Assembly: GCF_022747945.1 (NCBI RefSeq)
Contig: NZ_JALDST010000001.1
Coordinates: 1,178,001 to 1,242,000, forward strand
DNA: 64,000 nucleotides
Direction of reading: 5' to 3'
DNA from: Micromonospora sp. R77
GTDB taxonomy: Bacteria > Actinomycetota > Actinomycetes > Mycobacteriales > Micromonosporaceae
In this document: one piece after another, positions 25,225 to 33,985 of the stretch
How positions within the stretch are numbered: position 1 is the first letter of the stretch
Layout: each line of letters starts with the position of its first letter
Made by a program: the position numbers and the translations under genes
Notes under the pieces: model-generated
The model's input: the letters and a program-made list of their open reading frames with translations, nothing else
Told to the model about the DNA's origin: nothing
The model's database searches: none

Positions 25225-26955
25225 TCAGGTGCCGCAGGTGGTGGCGGGAAGCCCGCTCACCGGAACGGGGTTCCGGCCACCCGGCCGAGCCTTGCCGGCG
25301 AGCACGTCGGCCAGGGCGGTCATCGACGCCCGGCCGGACGAGTACGTCGCCAGCAGGGTGGGCGACTTGGCGCCGGCCAGCACGTACGGGGTGTCCATGG
25401 CGACCGTCACGGCGGCGTCGGCGCGCAGGTCGCCCGTGCCGTCGCCGTACCCGACGAGGTGCACCACGGTCCCGCCGGACGGCACCACCTTCACCCCGGC
25501 GGCGGTGAGCGCCTCGGTCAGCGCCGCCCGGGTCTTCTCCCGGCCGCCCGAGGAGGTCACCGTGACCGGGCCGCGCACCGGGGCGCCGCAGGTGCCGCGC
25601 AGCTGGGTGACCGCCGCGGCGGCGAGTTCGGCGGCGGCCTTCCGGTGTTCCGCGCTGTTCAGCGTGGACATCTCCGGGGTGGGGCGGTCGGCGATGGTGA
25701 ACTTCATGGTGAGCACCCGGGTGGCCGCCTCGACCAGCCGGGCCCGGGGCAGCGAACCGTCGCGCAGCGCGGCGAGCAGCCCGTCGTACGCCTGGCCGAC
25801 GTTCGGGGTCATCAGGATCAGGTCGTTGCCGGCGGTGAGCGCCCGGACCGCCGCCTCCCCGGGCGACCAGCGCTTCGCCGGCGGCATGTTCATCCCGTCG
25901 GTGATCACCACGCCCTTGAAGCCGAGCTGGCCGCGGAGCACGTCGGTGAGCAGCTTGTGGGAGAAGGTCGCCGGGGTGCCGGGGTCGACCGCCTTCACGT
26001 CGAGGTGGGCGGACATCACGGCCAGCGCGCCGGCGTCGATCCCGGCGCGGAACGGCGGGAACGCGGTGCGGTCCAGGACCGCCCGGGACTGACTGATGAC
26101 CGGCACGTCCTTGTGCGAGTCGGTGGCGCTCAGGCCGTGCCCGGGGAAGTGCTTGACGCTGGCCGCCACGCCCGCCGACTGGAGGCCCCGTACCGCGCCG
26201 GCGACCTGGGCGGAGGCGTTGGTCGGGTCGGCGCCGAAGGAGCGGGAGCCGATCACTGTGCTGCGGGTGGCGAGCACGTCGGCGACGGGGGCGAAGTCGA
26301 GGTTGACGCCCATCGCGGCGAGTTCGGTGCCGGCGGCCCGCCAGGCGGCCTCGGTCAGCGCCGGCTTCCCGGCCGCGCCGGCGGCGAGCGGGCTGGGCAG
26401 CAGGGTCACCCCGTCGGTGATCCGGGTGACCACGCCGTACTCCTGGTCGGTGCCGATCAGGAAGGGCGCCGGGCCGGCGGCGAGCTTGCCGGCGGCCTCG
26501 CGCAGCCCGGTGGTCAGCTCCCGGACCTGCTTCGGGTTGTCGACGTTGGTGGTGGCCTGGTTGGCGCCGGTGGGGTCGTCGGCGCTGAAGCCGACCAGGA
26601 TCAACCCGCCGAGCCGGTACTTCGCCACCATCTGGGCGGGGGTGTCCACCCCGGCGAGCGCCCGGTTGCCGGCGGCCGAGCCGGGCGAGACATCGGTCGC
26701 CGAGCTGCCGTAGGCGTAGGGCATCAGCACCTGGCCGACGAGGTCCTCGTCGGCCAGCGTGCCGACCAGGGCCGCCGCGCGGGCGGCGGGGTCACCGGCG
26801 GTGGGGCTCGGCGCGGTGGCGGTGGCCGAGGAGCCGCCGGGTGACGGGGTGGGGCGCGGCCGTTCCGGGTCCGTGGAGCACCCGGAGACGAGCAGCGCGG
26901 TCAGTGCGGCGAGCGCGACGCCGGCACGTCGCGAGGAAATCGACACGTCGCCCAC
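25225..26955 (-). CDS. GH3 beta-N-acetylhexosaminidase-like lipoprotein
   Basis: The 576-residue protein starts with a lipoprotein signal (ALTALLVSGC, lipid-modified Cys in LVSGC), then a Pro/Ser/Thr linker and a GH3 barrel. The NagZ-type motif VAASVKHFPGHG with downstream His and the aspartate nucleophile in GVVITDGMNM are present; a C-terminal domain of about 150 residues follows. It is expected at the outer face of the membrane, removing N-acetylglucosamine from cell-wall fragments. Starts at 26955 or 26946 (both GTG) are possible, without a strong ribosome binding site. Confidence 0.88.
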   Translation of the reverse strand: MGDVSISSRRAGVALAALTALLVSGCSTDPERPRPTPSPGGSSATATAPSPTAGDPAARAAALVGTLADEDLVGQVLMPYAYGSSATDVSPGSAAGNRALAGVDTPAQMVAKYRLGGLILVGFSADDPTGANQATTNVDNPKQVRELTTGLREAAGKLAAGPAPFLIGTDQEYGVVTRITDGVTLLPSPLAAGAAGKPALTEAAWRAAGTELAAMGVNLDFAPVADVLATRSTVIGSRSFGADPTNASAQVAGAVRGLQSAGVAASVKHFPGHGLSATDSHKDVPVISQSRAVLDRTAFPPFRAGIDAGALAVMSAHLDVKAVDPGTPATFSHKLLTDVLRGQLGFKGVVITDGMNMPPAKRWSPGEAAVRALTAGNDLILMTPNVGQAYDGLLAALRDGSLPRARLVEAATRVLTMKFTIADRPTPEMSTLNSAEHRKAAAELAAAAVTQLRGTCGAPVRGPVTVTSSGGREKTRAALTEALTAAGVKVVPSGGTVVHLVGYGDGTGDLRADAAVTVAMDTPYVLAGAKSPTLLATYSSGRASMTALADVLAGKARPGGRNPVPVSGLPATTCGT

Positions 26956-26980
26956 CGTATCGGGGCAACTCGGTTGCCTG

Positions 26981-27472
26981 TCACCCCACCCGGGTGAGCA
27001 GGGTCACCGGGGCGCCGTCGCCGGCGTACCGGTAGGGCTCCAGTTCGGCGTCCCAGGCGGTGCCGAGGGCCTTGTCCAGCGCGTGCGCGAGGGCCTCGGG
27101 GGCGCGGGCGGCGGCCATGATGGCGCGCAGCCGGTCCTCGCCGAGCTGGATGTCGCCGGCCGCGCCGACGGTGGCCCGGAACAGGCCACGCCCCGGGACG
27201 TACATGAACCGTTCGCCGTCGGCGCCCGGACCGGGTTCCTCGGTCACCTCGAAACGGATCATGGGCCACTGCCGGAGGGCAGCAGCCAGTTCGGCGCCCG
27301 TCCCCGGGCTACCGGTCCACCCGCACTCGGCCCGGCGGGCGCCGGGATCGACGGGCTGGGCCGTCCACTGCAGGTTGACCGGCGCGGCGAGGACGCGCGC
27401 GATCGCCCACTCGACGTGCGAGCACACGGCGAGCGGGGTCGAGTGGACGTATACGACGCCACGCGTTGGCAC
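26981..27472 (-). CDS. DUF3145 family protein
   Basis: The 163-residue soluble protein opens MPTRGVVYVHSTPLAVCSHV and matches the actinobacterial DUF3145 family, which in Streptomyces lies beside the fabD-fabH-acpP-fabF cluster. It keeps that neighbourhood here, about 2 kb from accD. The GTG start is the family start. Function is unknown; the conserved synteny hints at a link to fatty-acid synthesis. Confidence 0.85.
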   Translation of the reverse strand: MPTRGVVYVHSTPLAVCSHVEWAIARVLAAPVNLQWTAQPVDPGARRAECGWTGSPGTGAELAAALRQWPMIRFEVTEEPGPGADGERFMYVPGRGLFRATVGAAGDIQLGEDRLRAIMAAARAPEALAHALDKALGTAWDAELEPYRYAGDGAPVTLLTRVG

Positions 27473-27649
27473 GGTGACCTCCCGGAGAGCGAGGTGCGTC
27501 TTCCCCTACGACCTCGTCCGCCAGGCGGATCCCGCAACACATGATGACCCGTGTGACGGATGGTGCGCCAGGGAATCGGAAAATTCGCCGGGCGCCGCGG
27601 GTGGGAAATACCCGGGAGGCTGACCCGGTTGACCCCGTCAGACGACGCG

Positions 27650-27680
27650 ATGACCAGCCAGGGGTCGTGGTCGTGTACAG
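27650..27680 (+). promoter_or_regulatory. Possible promoter of the small conserved gene
   Basis: TACAGT (27675-27680) makes a fair -10 hexamer with a weak -35-like ATGACC (27650-27655) 19 bases upstream. It lies in the 325-base divergent gap between the DUF3145 gene and the small gene at 27798. No other feature is evident in that gap. Confidence 0.3.
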
Positions 27681-27797
27681 TTCTCTGGGCGGTTCTGTGC
27701 CGCCGTACATCTTCGCGGGCCGAGGCTCCATCCGGGCGTCACCCGCACCAGCCCCCGGACGATCAAGTCCTCCCGTACGTCTGCAAGGAGTACCTCC

Positions 27798-28127
27798 GTG
27801 GCGAGCAACACCTCTAAGACCGCGCGCGCGTCAGTCCGGGCCGGCCAGGCTGGCCAGGGTGGCGCCCTCAGCGTGCTGGGCGAGTTCAAGTACGTGATCC
27901 CGCTCAACAGCGGCAAGCACGCGTACGTGCGCAACCTGACCAACGGCAAGACCGTGCACCTGCGTACCGACTCCGACGCCTTCGTCGAGGAGATCCGGGT
28001 GCTGGCCGCCGCCGGCCACGCCGCCAAGATCCGGGCGGAGCTCAACGGCCTCGCCGCCGCCCACCCGGGTGACGGCTGGGACAAGACCGAGAAGCGCCTC
28101 GTCGAGGCCGGCGTCTTCGAGGGCTGA
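27798..28127 (+). CDS. Conserved small basic protein of unknown function
   Basis: The 109-residue protein has an N-terminal Ser/Thr/Ala/Lys-rich tail of about 22 residues and a compact domain with EFKYVIPLNSGKHAYVRNL and RTDSDAFVEEIRVLAAAG. No cysteine, signal or membrane segment is present. The GTG start follows AAGGAG at good spacing. A strong terminator follows, so it is a single-gene unit, probably well expressed. I do not recognise a named domain. Confidence 0.8.
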   Translation: MASNTSKTARASVRAGQAGQGGALSVLGEFKYVIPLNSGKHAYVRNLTNGKTVHLRTDSDAFVEEIRVLAAAGHAAKIRAELNGLAAAHPGDGWDKTEKRLVEAGVFEG

Positions 28128-28145
28128 GCCCTCCCCGCGCAACAC

Positions 28146-28188
28146 CACGGAACCGCCCGTCGGGTCACCCCCGGCGGGCGGTTCCGTG
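28146..28188 (+). terminator. Intrinsic terminator
   Basis: A perfect 14-bp stem CACGGAACCGCCCG / CGGGCGGTTCCGTG encloses a G/C-rich loop and begins 18 bases after the preceding stop codon. Confidence 0.8.
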
Positions 28189-28331
28189 TCTTGCCGTCCC
28201 AGGCGAACGTGCACAGTCCGGTTGCGAATCTTCTCACCGGCACGGTTGGCGTGTTGTCATGACGGGTAGCCGGTTGTTACCGCCGGGTTACGCCGGTGTG
28301 GAGATGCCGGCCGGCCCTGGGGAGGTGACGG

Positions 28332-29270
28332 ATGCCGGAGCAGACGGAGGTACGGCTTCCCGACGACGTACGCCTGCACGTGGAGGTGACCGGGCCGGCC
28401 GACGCCGAGGTCACCGCGGTCCTGCTGCACGGCTGGACGCTCGACGGGCGCAGCTGGCACCGGCAGATCACCGAGATCCGGGAGCGCTTCGGCGGCCGGG
28501 TCCGGGTGGTCACCTACGACGCCCGGGGGCACGGCCGGTCGAGCTGCATGGCGCTGCGTACGGCGACGCTGGCCCAGCTCGGTGACGACCTGGCCGCGGT
28601 GGTGGACGAGTTCGCCCCGACCGGGCGGGTCGTCCTGGTCGGGCACTCGATGGGCGGCATGACCGTGATGGAGTACGCCCACCGCCACCCCGACCACTTC
28701 GCCGCCCGCACCGCCGGGCTGGTCTTCGTCTCGACCACCGCCGAGGGGCACACCCACACCGTCTACGGCCTCTCCCCCCGGATCGCCCGGTTGATCCGGC
28801 TCGCCGAGACGACCGGCGCCGGGGTGCTGGCCCGGTGCGGATCCTGGCGGCCACCGCACGCCCTGCTGCGCGCACTGCGCCCGAGCATCCGCTGGATGCT
28901 CTTCGGCGACCGCTGCGACCCGGCCGACATCCGGCTGGTCACCTCGGCGGTGGCCCGCGCCTCGCTCCGCTCGATCGGCGGGTTCCGCGCCTCGATCGGC
29001 GCCCAGCACCGGCTGGACACCCTGGCCGCGCTGGGACACCTGCCGGCCGCCGCGCTGGTCGGCGACCGGGACCGGCTGACCCCGCCGCCCTGCGCGGAGT
29101 CGATCGCCGGGGTGCTGCCGGCCACCGAGCTGACGGTCTGCCCGGGGGCCGGGCACATGCTGATGATGGAGCGGCCGGCGGAGGTCAACGCGGCGCTGAC
29201 CGGGGTGCTCGGGCAGGTGCTGGGGCAGCCGGCGGTGGAACCGGCGAACCGGGTGGGAACGGCCGGATAA
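28332..29270 (+). CDS. Alpha/beta hydrolase
   Basis: The 312-residue cytoplasmic alpha/beta-hydrolase has the oxyanion segment LLHGWTLDGRSW, nucleophile serine in LVGHSMGGMTV, acid in LVGDRDRLTP and histidine in CPGAGHMLMM. It lacks a signal peptide. Substrate is unknown; the fold covers esterases, lipases and haloperoxidase-like enzymes. GGAGGTGACGG before the ATG fixes the start. Confidence 0.88.
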   Translation: MPEQTEVRLPDDVRLHVEVTGPADAEVTAVLLHGWTLDGRSWHRQITEIRERFGGRVRVVTYDARGHGRSSCMALRTATLAQLGDDLAAVVDEFAPTGRVVLVGHSMGGMTVMEYAHRHPDHFAARTAGLVFVSTTAEGHTHTVYGLSPRIARLIRLAETTGAGVLARCGSWRPPHALLRALRPSIRWMLFGDRCDPADIRLVTSAVARASLRSIGGFRASIGAQHRLDTLAALGHLPAAALVGDRDRLTPPPCAESIAGVLPATELTVCPGAGHMLMMERPAEVNAALTGVLGQVLGQPAVEPANRVGTAG

Positions 29271-29379
29271 CGGTCGGGCCGGGCGGGCGGGGCGCCGGGG
29301 AGCGGCATGGCCCCGACGCGGGCCGGCGCGGTGCCCGTACCCTCATTCAGCCTGCCCCGCGACCTCAGGAGCCCCCGCG

Positions 29380-31497
29380 TTGAGCGACCAGACCACCCTG
29401 GAACGGGAGATCGCCGCCGAGCAGCGGCATCTCGACCGGGTGTACGCCCGCCTGGCCGAGCTGCGGCGGTCCGCCGCCGACGCGGAACGGGAGGGTTACC
29501 GGCTGGCCCGGGTCGGCAACTTCGGCGCGCTGGTGGAGCGGGACGCGATGGTCTTCCACGCGGCGCAGCGGCGGCACGTGCTGGACGCCGAGCACGAGGG
29601 GCTGGTCTTCGGCCGGCTCGACCTGCGGACCCGGCAGGTGCTGCACGTGGGGCGGCTCGGGGTCCGGGGGAACGACGCGGAGACGCTGGTGGTGGACTGG
29701 CGGGCGCCGGCCGCCGCCGCGTTCTACCAGGCCACCCCGGCGGAGCCGATGGGCGTGGTCCGGCGGCGCACCATCGGGTCGTCGGCCGAGAAGGTGACCC
29801 GGATCGAGGACGACCTGCTCGACCCGGCCGCCGCCCCGCCGGAAATGGCGGTGGTGGGTGACGGGGCGCTGCTGGCCACCCTGTCCCGGGCCACCGGCCG
29901 GGGCATGCGGGACATCGTCGCCACCATCCAGCGGGAGCAGGACGAGGCGATCCGCTCCCCCGGCAGCGGCGTGACGATCGTCTCCGGCGGACCGGGCACC
30001 GGCAAGACCGCCGTCGCCCTGCACCGCGCGGCCTACCTGCTCTATTCCGACCGCAGCCGGTACGCCGGCGGCGGCATCCTGGTGGTCGGCCCGTCCGGCG
30101 TCTTCGTCGAGTACATCGCCTCGGTGCTGCCGTCGCTGGGCGAGGAGACGGCCACCCTGCACTCGCTGGGCTCGCTCTTCCCGGGCCTGTCGGCGTCCCG
30201 TACCGACCCGCCGGACGTGGCGGCGGTGAAGGGGTCGTTGCGGATGCGCCGGGTGCTGGAGCGCGCGGCCCGGGACGCGGTGCCGGACTCCCCCGGTGAG
30301 CTGCGGCTGCTCTACCGGGGTGAGCTGCTGCGACTGGAGCGCCGCGAGCTGGACGGCGTCCGGGACCGGGCGCTGGTGCGCGGCGCCCGCCGCAACGAGG
30401 TGCGCCGGGTCGGTTTCGACGGCGTGCTCGCCGCGTTGTACGCGCAGGCCCGCCGGTTGCGGGTCGGTCGGCTGCCGGAGCAGCGCGCCTTCGAGGACGA
30501 GATCATCGAGCGCCCCGAATTCCGGGAGTTCCTGAAGGCCTGGTGGCCCCGCCTGCATCCCCGGCACGTGCTCGGTTGGCTGGCCCGACCGGAGCGGCTG
30601 CGCCGGTACGCCGACGGGATCCTGTCCCGTGCGGAGATCCGGCTGTTGGCCGAGGCGTACCGGAGCCTGGAGGTCGACGGGTTGACCATCGCGGACATCG
30701 CGCTGCTGGACGAGTTGGACGCGCTGCTCGGCAAGCCGGTGCGCCCGGCGAAACCGAAGCGCGACCCGTTCCAGCTGGCCGGTGGGGTACGCGAGCTGAG
30801 CACCGCCGCCGACCGGCAGCGGGCGGCCCGCGCCGCCGCCCGGGAACGTCCGGAGGACTACCGGGAGTACGCCCACGTGGTGGTCGACGAGGCGCAGGAC
30901 GTGTCGCCGATGCAGTGGCGGATGGTCGGCCGGCGGGGCCGGTTGGCGTCCTGGACGGTGGTGGGCGACCCGGCGCAGACCGCCTGGACGGGTGACCCGG
31001 AGGAGCTGACCCGGGCGCGGGACCAGGCGTTGGGGCGGCGACGCCGGCACCAGTTCACGTTGACCACCAACTACCGCAACTCGGCGGAGATCTTCGCGGT
31101 GGCGGCGGCGGAGATCCGCCGGCTGTACCCGGACCTGCCGCTGCCCACGGCGGTCCGGTCCACCGGGGTCGAACCGGTCGAGCGGACCGTGCCGGCCGCC
31201 GCGCTGCCGGCCGCGACGGTCGAGGCGGCGGGCGCGCTGCTGGCCGAGGTGGAGGGAACGGTCGGCGTGATCACGCCGGTGCCGCGCCGGGACGAGGTGG
31301 CCGGCTGGCTGGGCGACCTGGGCGGCTCCCGGCTCCAGGTGGTGACCAGCCTCCAGGCCAAGGGCATGGAGTACGACGGCGTGGTGCTGGTCGCGCCGGG
31401 CGAGATCCGGGCGGACCCGGGGTCGGGGGTACGGACGCTCTACGTGGCGCTGTCCCGGGCCACCCAGCGGCTGACCACGATCGACCCGACGGGCTGA
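29380..31497 (+). CDS. HelD/HelR-like SF1 helicase (RNA polymerase-associated)
   Basis: The 705-residue ATPase has an N-terminal helical hairpin (residues 1-60), Walker A SGGPGTGKT (202-210), a split helicase core, Walker B HVVVDEAQDVSPMQW and motif TTNYRNSAEIF, with the C-terminal VTSLQAKGMEYDGVVLV and LYVALSRAT. This is the HelD arrangement. Such proteins release stalled RNA polymerase, and HelR members protect it from rifamycins. No rifamycin-associated element is visible upstream. The TTG start has AGGAG about 10 bases upstream. Whether it confers rifamycin tolerance is unknown. Confidence 0.88.
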   Translation: MSDQTTLEREIAAEQRHLDRVYARLAELRRSAADAEREGYRLARVGNFGALVERDAMVFHAAQRRHVLDAEHEGLVFGRLDLRTRQVLHVGRLGVRGNDAETLVVDWRAPAAAAFYQATPAEPMGVVRRRTIGSSAEKVTRIEDDLLDPAAAPPEMAVVGDGALLATLSRATGRGMRDIVATIQREQDEAIRSPGSGVTIVSGGPGTGKTAVALHRAAYLLYSDRSRYAGGGILVVGPSGVFVEYIASVLPSLGEETATLHSLGSLFPGLSASRTDPPDVAAVKGSLRMRRVLERAARDAVPDSPGELRLLYRGELLRLERRELDGVRDRALVRGARRNEVRRVGFDGVLAALYAQARRLRVGRLPEQRAFEDEIIERPEFREFLKAWWPRLHPRHVLGWLARPERLRRYADGILSRAEIRLLAEAYRSLEVDGLTIADIALLDELDALLGKPVRPAKPKRDPFQLAGGVRELSTAADRQRAARAAARERPEDYREYAHVVVDEAQDVSPMQWRMVGRRGRLASWTVVGDPAQTAWTGDPEELTRARDQALGRRRRHQFTLTTNYRNSAEIFAVAAAEIRRLYPDLPLPTAVRSTGVEPVERTVPAAALPAATVEAAGALLAEVEGTVGVITPVPRRDEVAGWLGDLGGSRLQVVTSLQAKGMEYDGVVLVAPGEIRADPGSGVRTLYVALSRATQRLTTIDPTG

Positions 31498-31545
31498 GTC
31501 GCCCCACCGGCAGTTGTGGCGGCGGTTGCCGGACGTTCACTTGCA

Positions 31546-31559
31546 CACATAGCAATGTG
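31546..31559. promoter_or_regulatory. Short inverted repeat upstream of the CDF transporter
   Basis: CACAT-AGCA-ATGTG is perfect but short. It sits in an AT-rich patch about 45 bases before the transporter start, in the promoter region, and could be a metal-sensor operator. This is inference from position only. Confidence 0.3.
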
Positions 31560-31604
31560 AACATAGATTGGGTCGGGCTCGGCCGAGGGACGGAGGGTGT
31601 GGGA

Positions 31605-32519
31605 GTGGGCGCAGGTCACGACCACAGCGGCGCGATCACCAACGCCGCGCACCGGCACCGGGGCCGGCTCTGGGCCGCGTTCGGGGTCCTCGCCGCACTG
31701 ATGGTGGTCGAGGCGGTCGCCGCGTTCGCCACCGGCTCGCTGGCGCTGCTCTCCGACGCCGGGCACATGTTCACCGACGTGCTGGGCATCGGCATGGCGC
31801 TCGCCGCGATCACCGCCACCCGGCGCGCCGACACCGACCCGCAGCGCACCTTCGGGCTCTATCGGCTGGAGGTGCTGGCCGCCCTCGCCAACGCCGTGCT
31901 GCTCGGCGGGGTCGCGGTCTACGTGCTGGTCGAGGCGGTCCGCCGGTTCGGCTCGCCACCCGAGGTGCTGGCCGGGCCGATGCTCGCCGTGGCGGCGCTC
32001 GGCCTGCTCGCCAACCTGGTCGCCTTCGCCCTGCTGCGGGCCGGGGCGCAGGAGAGCATCAACCTGCGCGGGGCCTACCTGGAGGTGCTGGGCGACCTGC
32101 TCGGCTCGCTCGGCGTGATCGGGGCCGCGCTGGTCATCGCGCTCACCGACTGGTGGTGGGCGGACCCGGTGGTGGCGGTCGCCATCGGCGTGTTCATCCT
32201 GCCGCGTACCTGGCGGCTGGGCCGGGCGGCGGTCCGCATCCTGGTCCAGGCCGCCCCGGAGCACCTCCAGGTGACCGCGGTGCACGACCGGCTCGCCGCG
32301 GTCCCCGGCGTGGCCGAGGTGCACGACCTGCACGTCTGGACGCTGACCTCGGGCATGGAGGTGGCCTCCGCGCACCTGACCATGACCCCGGGGGCCGAGG
32401 TGGGCGACGTGCTGGCGGCGGCGCGTACGGCGTTGCACGAGGACTTCCACATCGATCACGCCACGTTGCAGATCGAACCCGGAGCGTCGGCCGGGGCCTG
32501 TGGTGCGGTGGAGTGGTAA
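31605..32519 (+). CDS. Cation diffusion facilitator (CzcD-type) transporter
   Basis: The 304-residue membrane protein starts with a His/Asp-rich tail (GAGHDHSG), then six membrane helices with the metal site LLSDAGHMFTD in TM2 and GAYLEVLGDLLGS in TM5, and a cytoplasmic ferredoxin-like domain (VHDLHVWTL). It should export Zn2+ or a related divalent metal in exchange for protons. The TM5 position that is His in CzcD is Glu here, which may change selectivity. I chose the GTG at 31605 because GGAGGG lies 7 bases upstream; a GTG at 31557 lacks one. Confidence 0.9.
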   Translation: MGAGHDHSGAITNAAHRHRGRLWAAFGVLAALMVVEAVAAFATGSLALLSDAGHMFTDVLGIGMALAAITATRRADTDPQRTFGLYRLEVLAALANAVLLGGVAVYVLVEAVRRFGSPPEVLAGPMLAVAALGLLANLVAFALLRAGAQESINLRGAYLEVLGDLLGSLGVIGAALVIALTDWWWADPVVAVAIGVFILPRTWRLGRAAVRILVQAAPEHLQVTAVHDRLAAVPGVAEVHDLHVWTLTSGMEVASAHLTMTPGAEVGDVLAAARTALHEDFHIDHATLQIEPGASAGACGAVEW

Positions 32520-32593
32520 TTAGCACACGCTTAAATCTCTGTGGTTATTGTGGTGCTATGCCGGTTTTGGCTCGTTCGAGCAGGGCCGCGTAC

Positions 32594-32625
32594 CGAGCCT
32601 GCCCGGCATCACGCCGGTAGGCTCG
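32594..32625 (+). terminator. Hairpin after the CDF gene
   Basis: CGAGCCT and CCGGC arms pair with GCCGG and AGGCTCG, separated by small bulges and a 5-base loop. It is placed about 75 bases after the CDF stop and just before the riboswitch, so it probably insulates the two units. Confidence 0.5.
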
Positions 32626-32666
32626 ACCGCGGCCTCCGCCGGGCGGCGCCCTCCGGCGCCTGCGGT

Positions 32667-32780
32667 GGCCGCCGCCTAATCGCCGCAGGGCGAGCCGGGG
32701 AACCATGTTCGTGGGGTGCATCCGCGTCAGCGGTAGGGATCTTCCGTCCCGAACCCGTCAGCTAACCCGGTCGGCGGCTG
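32667..32780 (+). promoter_or_regulatory. c-di-AMP riboswitch (ydaO-yuaA type)
   Basis: The leader shows the conserved ydaO strings in order: CGCAGGGCGAGCCGGGGAACC, then TTCGTGGGGTGCATCCGCG, then GGTAGGGATCTTCCG, and near the 3' end CCGAACCCGTCAGCTAAC. The ends GGCCGCCGCC and GGTCGGCGGC can form the closing P1 stem. The ribosome binding site of the next gene begins three bases after the element. In actinobacteria this class controls cell-wall hydrolases, as here. High c-di-AMP generally turns these genes off. Confidence 0.88.
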
Positions 32781-32796
32781 ACGGAAGGACATGTGC

Positions 32797-33870
32797 ATGC
32801 CATCAGTGGCACCAGTACGACGGACGGCCGCGCGGCTGGCGGCCCTGCTCGTCGCGACGCTCGCCCTCGGCGTCGCGGTCGCGCCGGTCTCCCCCGCGGG
32901 GGCCGCCCCGCTGCGCGTCGCCGCCCCCGGCGACGACGAGGGCGGCACCCCGGCGCTGCGCGCCCAACTCGACGCGGCCAGCAAGGGCTGGCTGGAGGCG
33001 AAGGCCGCGCTGGCCCGCTCGGTCAAGCGGCAGCAGCAGCTCAACGCGCAGCTCACGACCGTCGAGGCGGAGCTGGCCAACCGGGACGCCAACGTCGGTG
33101 AGATCGCCGGGGTGGCGTACCGGACCGGGCGGCTCAGCGCGGCGTCGGCGCTGCTCAACAGCAGCAGCCCGGACGGCTTCATGGACCGTGCGGCGGCGTT
33201 GGACCAGGTCGCCGCGCACGAGGACCGGGCGCTGCGCGAACTGATCCAGACCCGCGACGAGGCCACCCGCACCCGGACCGCGCTCGGCATCGAGATCCAG
33301 GAGCAGCGCAAGCAGGTCTCGGTGATGGACAAGCGCAAGCAGCAGGCCGAACGCGCCCTCGAGGTGGCGAACGACAAGGCCGAGAGCGCCCGCGACGCCG
33401 ACAGCGGCAGCACCGGCAACCGGGGCACGTCCAACGCCGACGCCACCCCGGCACCGCGCAACTCGGACGGCTCCTGGCCGCCCGAGTCGTGCAGCGTGGA
33501 CGACCCGACCCCGGCCGACGGCTGCATCACCCCGCGCACCCTGCACGCGCTCCGGCAGGCCCAGGCGGCCGGCTTCAAGCGGTACGTCTCCTGCCACCGG
33601 CCGAGCGGGTCGGGTGAGCACCCGAAGGGCCGGGCCTGCGACTTCGCCGCGCAGACCGACGGCTTCGGCGGCGTCGCCTCCGGCGGGGACCGGACGTACG
33701 GCGACAACCTGTCGGCGTACTTCATCCGCAACGCCGACCCGCTGGCGGTGCTCTACGTGATCTGGTTCAAGCGGATCTGGCTGCCGAGCAGCGGTTGGAA
33801 GGCGTACAGCGGCGGCAACGGCGACCCGTCCAGCGACCACACCAACCACGTGCACCTGTCCGTCTACTGA
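32797..33870 (+). CDS. Secreted coiled-coil cell-wall hydrolase, peptidase M15-like C-terminus
   Basis: The 357-residue protein has a signal peptide (cleavage after SPAGA), a long coiled coil (about residues 50-205, with ARSVKRQQQLNAQL and EIQEQRKQVSVMDKRKQQ), a linker, and a C-terminal zinc-peptidase-like domain. Likely metal ligands are in GEHPKGRACDF and SDHTNHVHLSVY. The fold resembles the ARB_07466/M15 group acting on peptidoglycan peptides. I chose the ATG at 32797 because GGAAGGA is 7 bases upstream; an ATG two codons earlier is too close. Control by the c-di-AMP riboswitch ties it to turgor and wall growth. Confidence 0.88.
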   Translation: MPSVAPVRRTAARLAALLVATLALGVAVAPVSPAGAAPLRVAAPGDDEGGTPALRAQLDAASKGWLEAKAALARSVKRQQQLNAQLTTVEAELANRDANVGEIAGVAYRTGRLSAASALLNSSSPDGFMDRAAALDQVAAHEDRALRELIQTRDEATRTRTALGIEIQEQRKQVSVMDKRKQQAERALEVANDKAESARDADSGSTGNRGTSNADATPAPRNSDGSWPPESCSVDDPTPADGCITPRTLHALRQAQAAGFKRYVSCHRPSGSGEHPKGRACDFAAQTDGFGGVASGGDRTYGDNLSAYFIRNADPLAVLYVIWFKRIWLPSSGWKAYSGGNGDPSSDHTNHVHLSVY

Positions 33871-33875
33871 CCCCG

Positions 33876-33911
33876 GCCGCCGGCCTGCCCGAGGTGGGGC
33901 GGGCCGGCGGC
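33876..33911 (+). terminator. Intrinsic terminator of the hydrolase gene
   Basis: A 15-bp stem GCCGCCGGCCTGCCC / GGGCGGGCCGGCGGC with one T/G wobble and a 6-base loop starts five bases after the stop codon. Confidence 0.75.
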
Positions 33912-33985
33912 TACGTCCCGGGACGTACCCCGGATGTCGCCGCCGGGCCCACGACGACGCGCTCCGCACGGGCGAGCATCGGGGC

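Noticed and set aside
29271..29379. Search for a rifamycin-associated element before the HelD-like gene
   Set aside because: No 19-bp inverted repeat of the GGGGCTTGC type is present.
32541..32765. 74-codon open frame between the CDF gene and the riboswitch
   Set aside because: It overlaps the riboswitch and a hairpin, lacks a ribosome binding site and has no recognisable domain.
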